Shown piece after piece: positions 1-7,535 of a DNA stretch of 64,000 nucleotides. The notes beneath the pieces were generated by a model that was given only the letters and a program-made list of their open reading frames with translations, was not told where the DNA came from and ran no database searches. The stretch covers positions 454,907-518,906 of the forward strand of contig NZ_RAHW01000004.1 of assembly GCF_004117875.1 (NCBI RefSeq). Direction: 5' to 3'. The translations under genes and the position numbers were made by a program. Each line of letters opens with the position of its first letter. The stretch's first letter is position 1. The stretch comes from Geomonas oryzae (lineage in GTDB: Bacteria; Desulfobacterota; Desulfuromonadia; Geobacterales; Geobacteraceae).

Positions 1-1
1 C

Positions 2-490
2 GAGGCCCTTCTCGCGGAAAGCGGCCTGAAGGTGCGGGTGCTCGACGACCGCGGCTCGTCGATCCTTCTCCTGCTCTACTCGCAGCAAGCGCTTAGCGAG
101 CTCCTGTCGCAAAAAAGCGCCTCCATCATCCTGCGCAAGTCCGGTTACGGCAACCCGGATGATCTCGACGCCACCCTCGATGAACTGGAAAAACGGGTGA
201 CGGGGGAGGGGTTCCCGCACGAGATCGGCGTCTTCCTTGGCTACCCGCTGAAGGACGTGGTCGGCTTCATGGGGTGGGCGCCGCTGGCCTTCACCTGCCA
301 GGGACCTTGGAAGATCTTCGGCAATCCGGAGCAGAGCCTGCGCCTTGCCGAGTGCCACCGCGAGTGCCGCGGCAGGATGTCCGAAAAGCTCGCCGCCGGC
401 TGCAGTCCCTTGCAGTGCTTAAGAAGCGTCGCCGCAGGAGTCGCCGATTCCTACGACGCAGTGCCGACCGTTTTTTTATCGGTATCGTGA
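2..490 (+). CDS. DUF3793 family protein, 5'-truncated by window edge
   Basis: The frame is open from base 2 and ends at a TGA at 488-490, so the beginning of the gene lies outside the window and 162 residues are visible. The segments FLGYPLKDVVGF and GPWKIFGNPEQ followed by a Cys-containing tail are typical of the DUF3793 family, whose biochemical role is not established. The GTG at base 32 is in frame but is unlikely to be the true start because coding continues upstream. A DUF2325 gene follows 40 bp downstream on the same strand, a pairing that suggests co-expression. The family call is from motif recognition; function is unknown. Confidence 0.7.
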   Translation, partial: EALLAESGLKVRVLDDRGSSILLLLYSQQALSELLSQKSASIILRKSGYGNPDDLDATLDELEKRVTGEGFPHEIGVFLGYPLKDVVGFMGWAPLAFTCQGPWKIFGNPEQSLRLAECHRECRGRMSEKLAAGCSPLQCLRSVAAGVADSYDAVPTVFLSVS

Positions 491-530
491 AAATGAATGT
501 CAAAGCCTGGAAATCAGGCGGGAGGGCGTT

Positions 531-818
531 ATGTGCATAGCTCTGATCGGAGGGATGGATCGCTTGGGTAAGCACTACCAGGAAGAGGCGGAACGGGCGG
601 GAATGACGCTGCAGTTCTTCAGCACCTCGGAAACAAACATAGCATCGAAACTCAAAAAGGCCGACGCCATGGTCATCTTCACCAACAAGGTGTCGCATCG
701 TGTGAAGATCGAAGCGATGCAGGTGGCAAAGGCGAAGGACATACCGGTATTCATGCATCACGCCTGTGGCATCTGCACCTTCAGGAACTGCCTGGAGTGT
801 CTGAAGCAGAGACACTAG
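531..818 (+). CDS. DUF2325 domain protein
   Basis: This 95-residue protein opens with MCIALIGGMDRLGKHY and ends with a cysteine-bearing tail, HHACGICTFRNCLECL. Small DUF2325 proteins share the N-terminal IGG-type nucleotide-binding-like strand and a central ADAMVIFTNKVSH-type segment. The start at ATG 531 is supported by GGGAGGG five bases upstream. It probably forms an operon with the upstream DUF3793 gene. The four clustered cysteines could bind a metal or take part in redox chemistry, which is inference. No catalytic function is known to me for this family. Confidence 0.75.
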   Translation: MCIALIGGMDRLGKHYQEEAERAGMTLQFFSTSETNIASKLKKADAMVIFTNKVSHRVKIEAMQVAKAKDIPVFMHHACGICTFRNCLECLKQRH

Positions 819-900
819 CCGTCGGCATGACGTATTTCATGTTGCACCGGACCTGCGCTACGTGTAGCCTTGTTTGACACTTCCGCCGTACAGGATCCGC

Positions 901-1554
901 ATGCCCGATGCCAGCAACTCGACAATCAGAAGGATGATGACGACCGGAGTGCTCCTTGCCCCGGTCGTCGTCCTCTGCATCCTCTACCTCGACGTACCCC
1001 TTGCGCACTTCGTCAGGGACTACCTCTACGCCAACGCCCACTGGTCCAGGACCACCTCCGACCTTCCCGATCTGCTCTCGCTCGTGGTGCTCGTATCCAT
1101 GGCGGGGTCTTTCGCGATCTACCTCCGTCACTCCCGGGATGCCGTCTACGACCGGCTCACCCTCTTCGCAAGGGAGGTGCTTTGGCTGGCCCCATCCTCA
1201 TTTCTGGCGAAGGCACTGCTGAAAATCGTCTTCGGACGCAGCAACACGCGCTGCTGGTTGCGCGACCCAAGCATTTACGGTTTTCACTGGTTCCAGATGA
1301 AGGAGCACTGCGAGGGGTTCCCTTCGGGGCACATGCTCGTGATCACCGCGCTCCTCGCCGCTTTGTGGCGCTTCTATCCCGGGAGCCGCATTTGGGTTAC
1401 CGTCACCTCGGTACTGCTCGGTCTTGCCCTGATCGCCACGAACTACCATTTCCTTAGCGACGTCCTGGCCGGCGCCTACCTCGGCTTACTGCTGGAGATC
1501 GTTCTTTTCCGCTTGCTCTTCAGGAAGCAGGACCCCGGCGGCGCCATATCATAA
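901..1554 (+). CDS. PAP2 family membrane phosphatase
   Basis: Predicted integral membrane phosphatase of 217 residues, with several hydrophobic segments and the PAP2 signatures in order: KIVFGRSN (variant of KX6RP), PSGH in the middle, and a C-terminal NYHFLSD with the catalytic-type histidine. The family removes phosphate from lipid phosphates such as phosphatidic acid, phosphatidylglycerol phosphate or undecaprenyl pyrophosphate at the membrane surface; the substrate cannot be told here. The first motif carries Ser where Pro is usual. The ATG at 901 was chosen over an in-frame TTG at 874. A GC-rich hairpin with a short T-run follows the gene. Confidence 0.72.
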   Translation: MPDASNSTIRRMMTTGVLLAPVVVLCILYLDVPLAHFVRDYLYANAHWSRTTSDLPDLLSLVVLVSMAGSFAIYLRHSRDAVYDRLTLFAREVLWLAPSSFLAKALLKIVFGRSNTRCWLRDPSIYGFHWFQMKEHCEGFPSGHMLVITALLAALWRFYPGSRIWVTVTSVLLGLALIATNYHFLSDVLAGAYLGLLLEIVLFRLLFRKQDPGGAIS

Positions 1555-1586
1555 ATTAGCCTTCGTATACGGCCACTTCGCCCGCA

Positions 1587-1622
1587 GCGCCGCTTCAGGT
1601 GCGGCTTCGGCGCCAGCTTTTT
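1587..1622 (+). terminator. Possible terminator after the PAP2 gene
   Basis: GCGCCG at 1587-1592 pairs with CGGCGC at 1608-1613, enclosing a loop that can itself pair, and a T-rich stretch (CTTTTTCCC) follows. The stem is short, so this is a tentative Rho-independent terminator. Confidence 0.4.
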
Positions 1623-1689
1623 CCCTTGCATCCGAAGCCGAAATCCCTTATATTTCAACGGCACATCAACGTAAATAGTTAACGCTTAA

Positions 1690-1785
1690 ACCAACGATAC
1701 GTAGCAGATGGCGGTGCAGGGACACCGCACTCAGATAACGCATGGAAAGGGTTTAGCCGCCTCGGTTAAGCCCTTTTTGTTTGAG
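1690..1785 (+). ncRNA. Candidate small RNA or attenuator leader
   Basis: Upstream of the zinc-ribbon gene at 1809 lie two hairpins. GCGGTG-CAGGGA-CACCGC is a perfect 6-bp stem with GGA in its loop. AAGGGTTTAGCC / GGTTAAGCCCTT follows, with two G-U pairs and a TTTTTGTTT tail, which is a convincing intrinsic terminator ending near 1785. A terminator 25 bases before a start codon implies either a separate short transcript or attenuation of the gene. I did not recognise any riboswitch consensus. The 5' end is a guess. Confidence 0.35.
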
Positions 1786-1808
1786 CATAAAAAGGTCAGG
1801 GAGGCCCA

Positions 1809-2255
1809 ATGGAAAGAAGAGCTTTAACGGCAGGAGATATGGTTGACTCGCAGTGCACGCGTTGCAAGGCGCTCTTGAACCACACCATCGTGGCGATGGT
1901 GGGGACTCAGGTCGTGCGGGTGAAATGCAACACCTGTGGCAGCGAGCACAACCATCGTCCCGCGAAAGAACCAAAGGCCGCCACCGTGAAGGGAGCAAAG
2001 GCTGTAAAAGAGGCGAAGACGCCGCGCACCAGGGCGGCAAAGGCCCCGGCCGTCTCGGACGAGGCAATTTGGGAAGCGATGATCGAGCCGCTCGATCCGG
2101 ATCTGGCCGTACCGTACAGCATGGACGGCAAGTTCAAGCCGAACACGCTGATCGCCCATCCCGTCTTCGGCACCGGCGTCGTCGCCGCCTGCCAGTCCGG
2201 CAAGGTCGAGGTGGTCTTCAAGAGCGGGCGCAAGCTCCTGAGAAGCGCCTGCTGA
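1809..2255 (+). CDS. Zinc-ribbon-like conserved hypothetical protein
   Basis: A 148-residue protein with two CxxC pairs near the N terminus (QCTRCKALL and KCNTCGSEHNH), which suggest a zinc ribbon. A Lys/Ala/Pro-rich linker follows, then a C-terminal segment HPVFGTGVVAAC...GKVEVVFKSGRKLL that resembles the small beta domain seen after zinc ribbons in conserved Geobacter proteins. GGGAGG precedes the ATG by five bases. The basic linker and the ribbon hint at nucleic-acid binding, which is inference only. A strong terminator follows at 2286-2324. The terminator-like hairpin just upstream may regulate it. Confidence 0.6.
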   Translation: MERRALTAGDMVDSQCTRCKALLNHTIVAMVGTQVVRVKCNTCGSEHNHRPAKEPKAATVKGAKAVKEAKTPRTRAAKAPAVSDEAIWEAMIEPLDPDLAVPYSMDGKFKPNTLIAHPVFGTGVVAACQSGKVEVVFKSGRKLLRSAC

Positions 2256-2285
2256 TCCGCACCGCACGCGGTTTATCAAAATGAG

Positions 2286-2324
2286 AAAGGGGCTGTCGGA
2301 ATAAATCCGGCAGCCCCTTTTTAT
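2286..2324 (+). terminator. Rho-independent terminator
   Basis: AAAGGGGCTG at 2286-2295 pairs perfectly with CAGCCCCTTT at 2311-2320, extended by CGGA/TCCG, followed by TTTTT. It closes the gene at 1809-2255. Confidence 0.85.
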
Positions 2325-2385
2325 TCCCTCGGGGTTCCCCAAATAGCAATAGTCCCACTTCTCGGCATAGATCGAGGCCTTAAGT

Positions 2386-2425
2386 TCCCCCCTTTGCGAA
2401 GGGGGGGCAGGGGGGATTTGCCTTT
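2386..2425. repeat. CCCCCTTTGCGAAGGGGG-type palindromic repeat, partial copy
   Basis: A partial copy of the repeat found more fully at 6749-6816, 27305-27372 and, inverted, at 63815-63877. It lies between convergent genes. Confidence 0.7.
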
Positions 2426-2458
2426 CGTTGGCACAGCTCCCCCCTCACCACTGATTCA

Positions 2459-4738
2459 CTACTTCTTGACCCTGAACCCGGCCCGCTCCCACGCCGAAGC
2501 ATCGTTCGCCGGTTTCTGCTCCCTTGCCTTCGGCTGCTGCCCCTTCGGCGCCGCACCCTTTTGCGCCTTCTCCGGCTCGGCCTGCTTGATCGAAAGCGAG
2601 ATGCGCTTTGTTTGCGGGTCGGCGGAGAGCACCTTCACCTTCACGATCTCGCCGACCTTCACCGCCTCGTTCGGGTCCTTGCAGTAGCGGTGCGAGAGCT
2701 GGCTTACGTGCACGAGGCCATCCTGGTGCACCCCGATGTCGACGAAGGCGCCGAAGGCTGCCACGTTGGTCACCACCCCCTGCAGAATCATCCCCTCCTT
2801 CAGGTCGGCGATTGTGACGACGTCTTCCCGGAAGGTCGCAGTCTGGAACTGCTCGCGCGGGTCGCGCCCCGGCTTTTTCAGCTCGGCCAGTATATCGCGC
2901 AGGGTGGGGAGGCCGATGACCTCGGTCACGTAGCGCTCGAGCTTGATCCCGGCGCAAAGCCCGGCATCGGAGGCGAGCTGCGCCACGGTGACCCCCATGT
3001 CCTCCGCCATCTTCTCCACGACCGCGTAGTTTTCCGGGTGCACAGCGGTGTTGTCGAGCGGGTTGCCGCCGCCGCGGATGCGCAGAAAGCCCGCGGCCTG
3101 TTCGAACGCCTTCGGTCCGAAACGCGGCACCTTTAGAAGCGCCTGCCTGGTCGGGAAGGCGCCGTTTTCGTCGCGGTACTTCACGATGGCGCGCCCCTGG
3201 CTCTCGGAGAGGCCCGCCACGTAGGATAAAAGGGCCCATGACGCGCTGTTCAGGTCGACGCCGACGTAGTTGACGCAGGACTCAACAACCGCGTCGAGCG
3301 CCTTCTTCAAAAGCGACTGGTTAACGTCGTGCTGGTACTGCCCGACCCCGATGCTCTTCGGGTCGATCTTCACCAGCTCCGCCAGCGGGTCCTGGAGCCT
3401 GCGCCCGATGGAGATGGCGCCGCGGACGGTGAGGTCCAACTCCGGGAACTCCTCACGCGCGATCTCGGATGCCGAGTAGACCGAGGCGCCCGCCTCGTTC
3501 ACCATCACCGTTTCGGCCTTCACCCCGGCCGCACGCAGCGTCTCGCGCACGAACACCTCGGTCTCGCGCCCGCCGGTGCCGTTGCCGATGGCGATGAGGC
3601 GCAGGTCGTGACGCTCGATGAGGCGCAGCATCTCAGCCCCCGCGCTCTCCGCCTTCGGGCCGCCGGTGTGCGGGTAAATGGTCGAATGTTCGAGGAAGGT
3701 CCCGGTCTCGCCGATGGCGGCGAGCTTGCAGCCGGTTCTAAGCCCCGGGTCGACCCCGAGGACGCGCCTGCCTCCGGCGGGGGGAAGCAGAAGGAGGTTC
3801 CTGAGGTTCTGCGCGAAAACGGCGATGGCCGCCTCGTCCGCCTTCGTCTTCGCCTCGAGCCTCAGCTCCACCTCGATGGAGGGGGCGATGAGCCTCTTGT
3901 AGGCATCGAGGGCCACCCCTTCCAGCACGCCCTTGAAGACGCTCTCGCGTTTGACGAGCCCCCCCTTCAGGCGCGACACGATCTCCTCTTCGGGCGCCAG
4001 GAGGTTGAGACGCAGGACCTCCTCCTTCTCGCCGCGCCGCATCGCCAGCATGCGGTGCGAGGGGATCGTTTTTAGAGGCTCCTGGTACTCGTAATACATC
4101 TTGAACTTACCTTCGCGGTCCGCCCCCTCGCCCAGAAGCTGTGAAGAGAAGATCCCTTCCTCGCGGGTGAGGTCGCGCACCATGGCGCGCCGGTCGGCGT
4201 CCTCGGAGAGCTGCTCCGCGATGATGTGCGAAGCGCCTTCCAGTGCGGCACTCTCGTCGGCAACACCAAGCTCGACGTTGACGAAAGGTGCCGCGGCCTC
4301 GGCGGCCGACCCGGCGGTCAGTTCCTGGGCGAGAATCAGTTGGGCGAGCGGCTCCAGGCCGCGCTCGCGCGCGATGGTCGCCTTGGTGCGGCGCTTCGGC
4401 TTGTAGGGAAGATAGAGGTCCTCGAGTTCGGTCTTCTTACGGCAGGTGGCGATGCGTGCGGAGAGCTCGGGGGTGAGCTTTCCCTGCTCCTCGATGCTCT
4501 TCAGCACCGTCGCCTTGCGCTCGGCCAGTTCGCGGTGGTAGGCGAGCAGGTCCTCGATCTCGCGGATCTGCACCTCGTCCAGTTCGCCGGTCTGCTCCTT
4601 GCGGTAACGCGCGATGAAGGGGACGGTGCCCCCCTCGTTCAAAAGAGCCACCGTGGCGAGCACGCCCTTGCGCGGCAGCCCGCTTTCTTCTACAACGATT
4701 TCAAAGAGTTCCTGTGTGTCTGTCGCGTGCATGGTCAA
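2459..4738 (-). CDS. tex: Tex family transcription accessory / RNA-binding protein
   Basis: The 759-residue product matches Tex along its length: an N-terminal helical Tex domain, a YqgF/RNase H-like core (VLGVDPGLRTGCKLA and IAIGNGTGGRETE), helix-hairpin-helix segments (VGVDLNSASWALLSYVAGL) and a C-terminal S1 domain (GVVTNVAAFGAFVDIGVHQD). Tex is a cytoplasmic nucleic-acid-binding protein connected with transcription and RNA metabolism. A TTG at 4738 lies seven bases after GGAGG and fits better than the in-frame ATG at 4732, which would be 13 bases away. The C-terminal tail beyond S1 is Lys/Glu/Ala rich. It is transcribed downstream of the sigma-54 regulator gene with a 74-bp gap. Confidence 0.93.
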   Translation of the reverse strand: MTMHATDTQELFEIVVEESGLPRKGVLATVALLNEGGTVPFIARYRKEQTGELDEVQIREIEDLLAYHRELAERKATVLKSIEEQGKLTPELSARIATCRKKTELEDLYLPYKPKRRTKATIARERGLEPLAQLILAQELTAGSAAEAAAPFVNVELGVADESAALEGASHIIAEQLSEDADRRAMVRDLTREEGIFSSQLLGEGADREGKFKMYYEYQEPLKTIPSHRMLAMRRGEKEEVLRLNLLAPEEEIVSRLKGGLVKRESVFKGVLEGVALDAYKRLIAPSIEVELRLEAKTKADEAAIAVFAQNLRNLLLLPPAGGRRVLGVDPGLRTGCKLAAIGETGTFLEHSTIYPHTGGPKAESAGAEMLRLIERHDLRLIAIGNGTGGRETEVFVRETLRAAGVKAETVMVNEAGASVYSASEIAREEFPELDLTVRGAISIGRRLQDPLAELVKIDPKSIGVGQYQHDVNQSLLKKALDAVVESCVNYVGVDLNSASWALLSYVAGLSESQGRAIVKYRDENGAFPTRQALLKVPRFGPKAFEQAAGFLRIRGGGNPLDNTAVHPENYAVVEKMAEDMGVTVAQLASDAGLCAGIKLERYVTEVIGLPTLRDILAELKKPGRDPREQFQTATFREDVVTIADLKEGMILQGVVTNVAAFGAFVDIGVHQDGLVHVSQLSHRYCKDPNEAVKVGEIVKVKVLSADPQTKRISLSIKQAEPEKAQKGAAPKGQQPKAREQKPANDASAWERAGFRVKK

Positions 4739-4812
4739 AAGTAACCCTCCCGAAAAAAGAGGTACTTCTTACACTCTTTGAAGCCCGGGGGCAAGAACTT
4801 TCCCGCCGCGCG

Positions 4813-6444
4813 CTAGGGGAGAAAGCCCTGCTTTTCGTAGTCGGCGAGTTTGCGGTACAAGGTGGCGACGCCGATGTTGAGCTCCGATGCGGTGCGCGCC
4901 TTGTTGTTGCCGGTGGCCCTCAGCGCCGCGAGGATGTATTCCCGCTCCACCTCTTCCAGCGGGCGCACCGATTCGACGATTCCCGCGCGCGGCAGCGCCG
5001 ACCTCAGCTCCTCGGGAAGGTCCTCCAGGTCCGCCCTGCTGTCCTCGCAAAGCGCCACGGCATGTTCCACGGCGTTCTGCAGTTCCCGCACGTTTCCTGG
5101 CCACGTGTAGCGCAACAGCTGGTCCGCCGCCTTCGGGGTGAAGCCGGTCACCTTGCGCCCCGCGCGCCTCGATGCCTGCTCCAGGAAGATGCGCGCAAGC
5201 GGGAGGATGTCCTCGTTGCGCTCGCGAAGCGGAGGGACGCGCACCTCGATCACGCGCAGGCGGTAGTAGAGGTCGCGCCTGAAGCTCCCCTTGCTCACTT
5301 CGTCCGCGAGGTTTCGGTTCGTGGCGGCGACGACCCGGATGTCCACCGGCCGCGAGACGTTTTCTCCCACCCGCCGCACCTCGCGTTCCTGCAACACGCG
5401 TAAGAGCTTCACCTGCATCGCCGGGGAGACCTCCCCGATCTCGTCCAGGAAGAGCGTCCCGCCGTGGGCCGCCTCGATGAGCCCCATCTTGTCGCGATCC
5501 GCACCGGTGAAGGCGCCTTTCACGTGCCCGAAAAGCTCGCTCTCAAGGAGCGTTTCGGTGAGGGCGCCGCAGTTCACCGCCACAAAGGGGCGCCCGGTGC
5601 GTGCCGACTCCTCGTGGATGAGGCGCGCGATGCGCTCTTTGCCCGCGCCGCTCTCGCCGGTCACGATGACCGAGGAGTCGACCCTTGCGATGCGCCGCGT
5701 CAGTTCGACCACGCGCCTCATGGCGTTCGAGCGCGCCGTGATGCAACCGACCTCCTCGGACGGCGCACTCAGGCAGGACATCTGGCGCCGCTGCTTTTTC
5801 AGGCGCTCCTCCGTTTCCCGCAGGGCCTTTGCCAGGTTCTGGAAAACCTCGTCGCCGCTCTCCGACTCGAAGTAGGGAAGGTGCGGCTCGAGCGCCTCGC
5901 CCCACTGTTCCCTGGTACGCCCCTCCACGTGACAGACCGCGTCCCCCTTGCCGCAGCAGCGGTCCTCGATGAAATAGACCTTCTCCCCCGCCCAGTACGA
6001 CACGTAGCCGCTGGCGAAACCGGTCAAGGTCCAGCAGACCGGCTCCTCCGAGAGCCCGAGATGCAACAGGTGCTGCTCCACCTCGTAGGAGTCGTACCAG
6101 AAGGACTGGACCTTCGGCTCACCGTCCGCGCCGTCGCTGCGCTGGTTTTCCTCGACGCGGACCATCCCCTGCAGCATGTGCAGCTTAGGCCCGGTCCAGC
6201 TGTCGGCGAAGAGATCAGGAAATTCCATCTTGAGACTCTCCGCCGTCCTCATGCCGTGCGTGTAGCCGAAACGGGTCAGGATGCTTCTCGCCGCCGCCGT
6301 CCCGAGCGAGTCGATCAGCTCCTTGCGCAAAAGCCCGAGCGCGACCGCGTCGAAGAGGAGCGCCCTGCGCCCCATGAAGAACATCGTCCCCCCGTCGGGA
6401 CGAAAGGAAAGTAGCTCGCGTAAATCCAGATCCGTCGATTGCAT
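4813..6444 (-). CDS. Sigma-54-dependent activator with XylR-N/V4R sensor
   Basis: This 543-residue regulator has three parts. Residues about 1-210 form a XylR-type N-terminal and V4R sensor (VCWTLTGFASGYVSYW; Cys pair in EDRCCGKGDAVCHVEG), usually a small aromatic-ligand pocket. Residues about 230-460 form the AAA+ domain with Walker A GESGAGKE, the sigma-54 contact loop GAFTGA and Walker B GGTLFLDEIGE. The C-terminal helix-turn-helix reads NNKARTASELNIGVATLYRKL. It is divergent from the cytochrome-flavoprotein-porin genes at 7116-10333, whose upstream region holds a -24/-12 candidate, so it probably activates them. The inducer is unknown, though aromatic compounds are plausible for this sensor type. 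Confidence 0.9.
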   Translation of the reverse strand: MQSTDLDLRELLSFRPDGGTMFFMGRRALLFDAVALGLLRKELIDSLGTAAARSILTRFGYTHGMRTAESLKMEFPDLFADSWTGPKLHMLQGMVRVEENQRSDGADGEPKVQSFWYDSYEVEQHLLHLGLSEEPVCWTLTGFASGYVSYWAGEKVYFIEDRCCGKGDAVCHVEGRTREQWGEALEPHLPYFESESGDEVFQNLAKALRETEERLKKQRRQMSCLSAPSEEVGCITARSNAMRRVVELTRRIARVDSSVIVTGESGAGKERIARLIHEESARTGRPFVAVNCGALTETLLESELFGHVKGAFTGADRDKMGLIEAAHGGTLFLDEIGEVSPAMQVKLLRVLQEREVRRVGENVSRPVDIRVVAATNRNLADEVSKGSFRRDLYYRLRVIEVRVPPLRERNEDILPLARIFLEQASRRAGRKVTGFTPKAADQLLRYTWPGNVRELQNAVEHAVALCEDSRADLEDLPEELRSALPRAGIVESVRPLEEVEREYILAALRATGNNKARTASELNIGVATLYRKLADYEKQGFLP

Positions 6445-6460
6445 CCCCGCCTCCTCGAAC

Positions 6461-6500
6461 GCCTATCACAATAATAAAAGACCTTATCATAATGATAGGC
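6461..6500. promoter_or_regulatory. Inverted repeats upstream of the sigma-54 regulator
   Basis: GCCTATCA at 6461-6468 is matched by TGATAGGC at 6493-6500, and the second arm overlaps a palindrome TATCATAATGATA at 6485-6497. Both lie just upstream of the regulator start at 6444. They could be a binding site for the regulator itself or its autoregulation; no protein is assigned by sequence alone. Confidence 0.4.
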
Positions 6501-6560
6501 AATTTCCTCGTTGTATACGTTGCTTTCTGCCAACTCCCCGGAAACACGCACCTTAATCCG

Positions 6561-6576
6561 TGGCACGTTCGCTGCT
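6561..6576 (+). promoter_or_regulatory. Candidate sigma-54 promoter (-24/-12)
   Basis: TGGCACGTTCGCTGCT has GG and GC separated by exactly ten bases, matching the -24/-12 spacing and the TGGCAC block of the sigma-54 consensus. It points toward the cytochrome/flavoprotein genes but is about 540 bp from the first start codon. Repeat elements occupy the gap. Confidence 0.5.
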
Positions 6577-6748
6577 ATTCCCACACTACAAGCACGTTTT
6601 CTGCCAGATCCGGCGGGTTCAAGTTCAGCAACGCCGGAAATGATGATCCGCAGGCTTCTGTCGGCTTAATCGCCCCCAAAGGTTCATCGGAGGATTCCTG
6701 GAGCGTAGATGTACCGCTGTCAACGAAGCGTTGCACGAGCCCTAGCGT

Positions 6749-6970
6749 CCCCCCCTTTGCGAAGGGGGAGCCTGCCCCCCGTAGCCTTGGCGAAGGGGGG
6801 ACAGGGGGGATTTGCCTTGGTCGGACAGCGATCACACGCAACACAAGAAATGACTGATACCGGACGGTGGAATCGCCCAGGAGAAAAGCAACTCCAGGAC
6901 CGCCGTTCAACCTCGGGAAGATGAGGAACAAAACAAATCCCCCCCGGCCCCCCTTCGCAAAGGGGGGAGC
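6749..6970. repeat. Inverted pair of CCCCCTTTGCGAAGGGGG repeats
   Basis: A full copy at 6749-6816 and a shorter, oppositely oriented copy at 6936-6968 flank about 120 bp. The rest of the 6445-7115 intergenic stretch holds no gene I can support. The pair sits between the candidate sigma-54 promoter and the cytochrome gene. Confidence 0.75.
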
Positions 6971-7115
6971 GCGAGGTCACGTTCGGCGCTCCGTGGGCAT
7001 TTACCGCGGGCATTTATCAGCCGTACCGGACTTACCGGATGAACCTTCGCATAGCGGATAAAGGCAGCAACTTTTTGTGGAGATAGCTCCGTAAAAAACA
7101 CAATAGGAGGTTCAA

Positions 7116-7463
7116 GTGAAGAAGAAGGTTCTCGTATCGCTGTCGCTGGTCGCGGCACTCGGCGCGTGGGGAAATCTCATGCCGGCGCAGGGGGCGACCA
7201 TCAAGGGTAAGCACGCCTCGGAAGGGCTCGGCTGCGCCGACTGCCACAAGACGGAGAAGCCGACGGCAGCCGCGGAAGTGGCCGCATGCCTCGAGTGCCA
7301 TGGCGGCTACGACAAGATGGCCGAGCGTACCAAGGCGATGCACAACAACCCGCACGACTCCCACCTGGGAAGGATGGCGTGCCTTAGGTGCCACAAGGTC
7401 CACGCCCCGTCGGAGTACCTCTGCCTCGAGTGCCACAGCGACTTCGAATTCAAGGACAAGTAG
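7116..7463 (+). CDS. Periplasmic tetraheme c-type cytochrome
   Basis: A 115-residue exported cytochrome with a Sec signal peptide (MKKKVLVSLSLVAALGAWG, cleavage near residues 25-27) and four CxxCH motifs: CADCH, CLECH, CLRCH and CLECH. The spacing and size resemble the tetraheme domain of flavocytochrome c3 fumarate reductases. An AGGAGG sequence precedes the ATG. The flavoprotein gene starts 72 bp downstream, so the two likely make a two-subunit periplasmic reductase in which this protein passes electrons from the quinone/cytochrome pool to FAD. Electron donor and partner are inferred from context. Confidence 0.88.
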   Translation: MKKKVLVSLSLVAALGAWGNLMPAQGATIKGKHASEGLGCADCHKTEKPTAAAEVAACLECHGGYDKMAERTKAMHNNPHDSHLGRMACLRCHKVHAPSEYLCLECHSDFEFKDK

Positions 7464-7535
7464 CCCGGACCCTAAAGTACGCGGCAACGCCGCGTCTCAC
7501 CAACCCCGCTAGCGGGGCATCTAATGGAGGAATCG

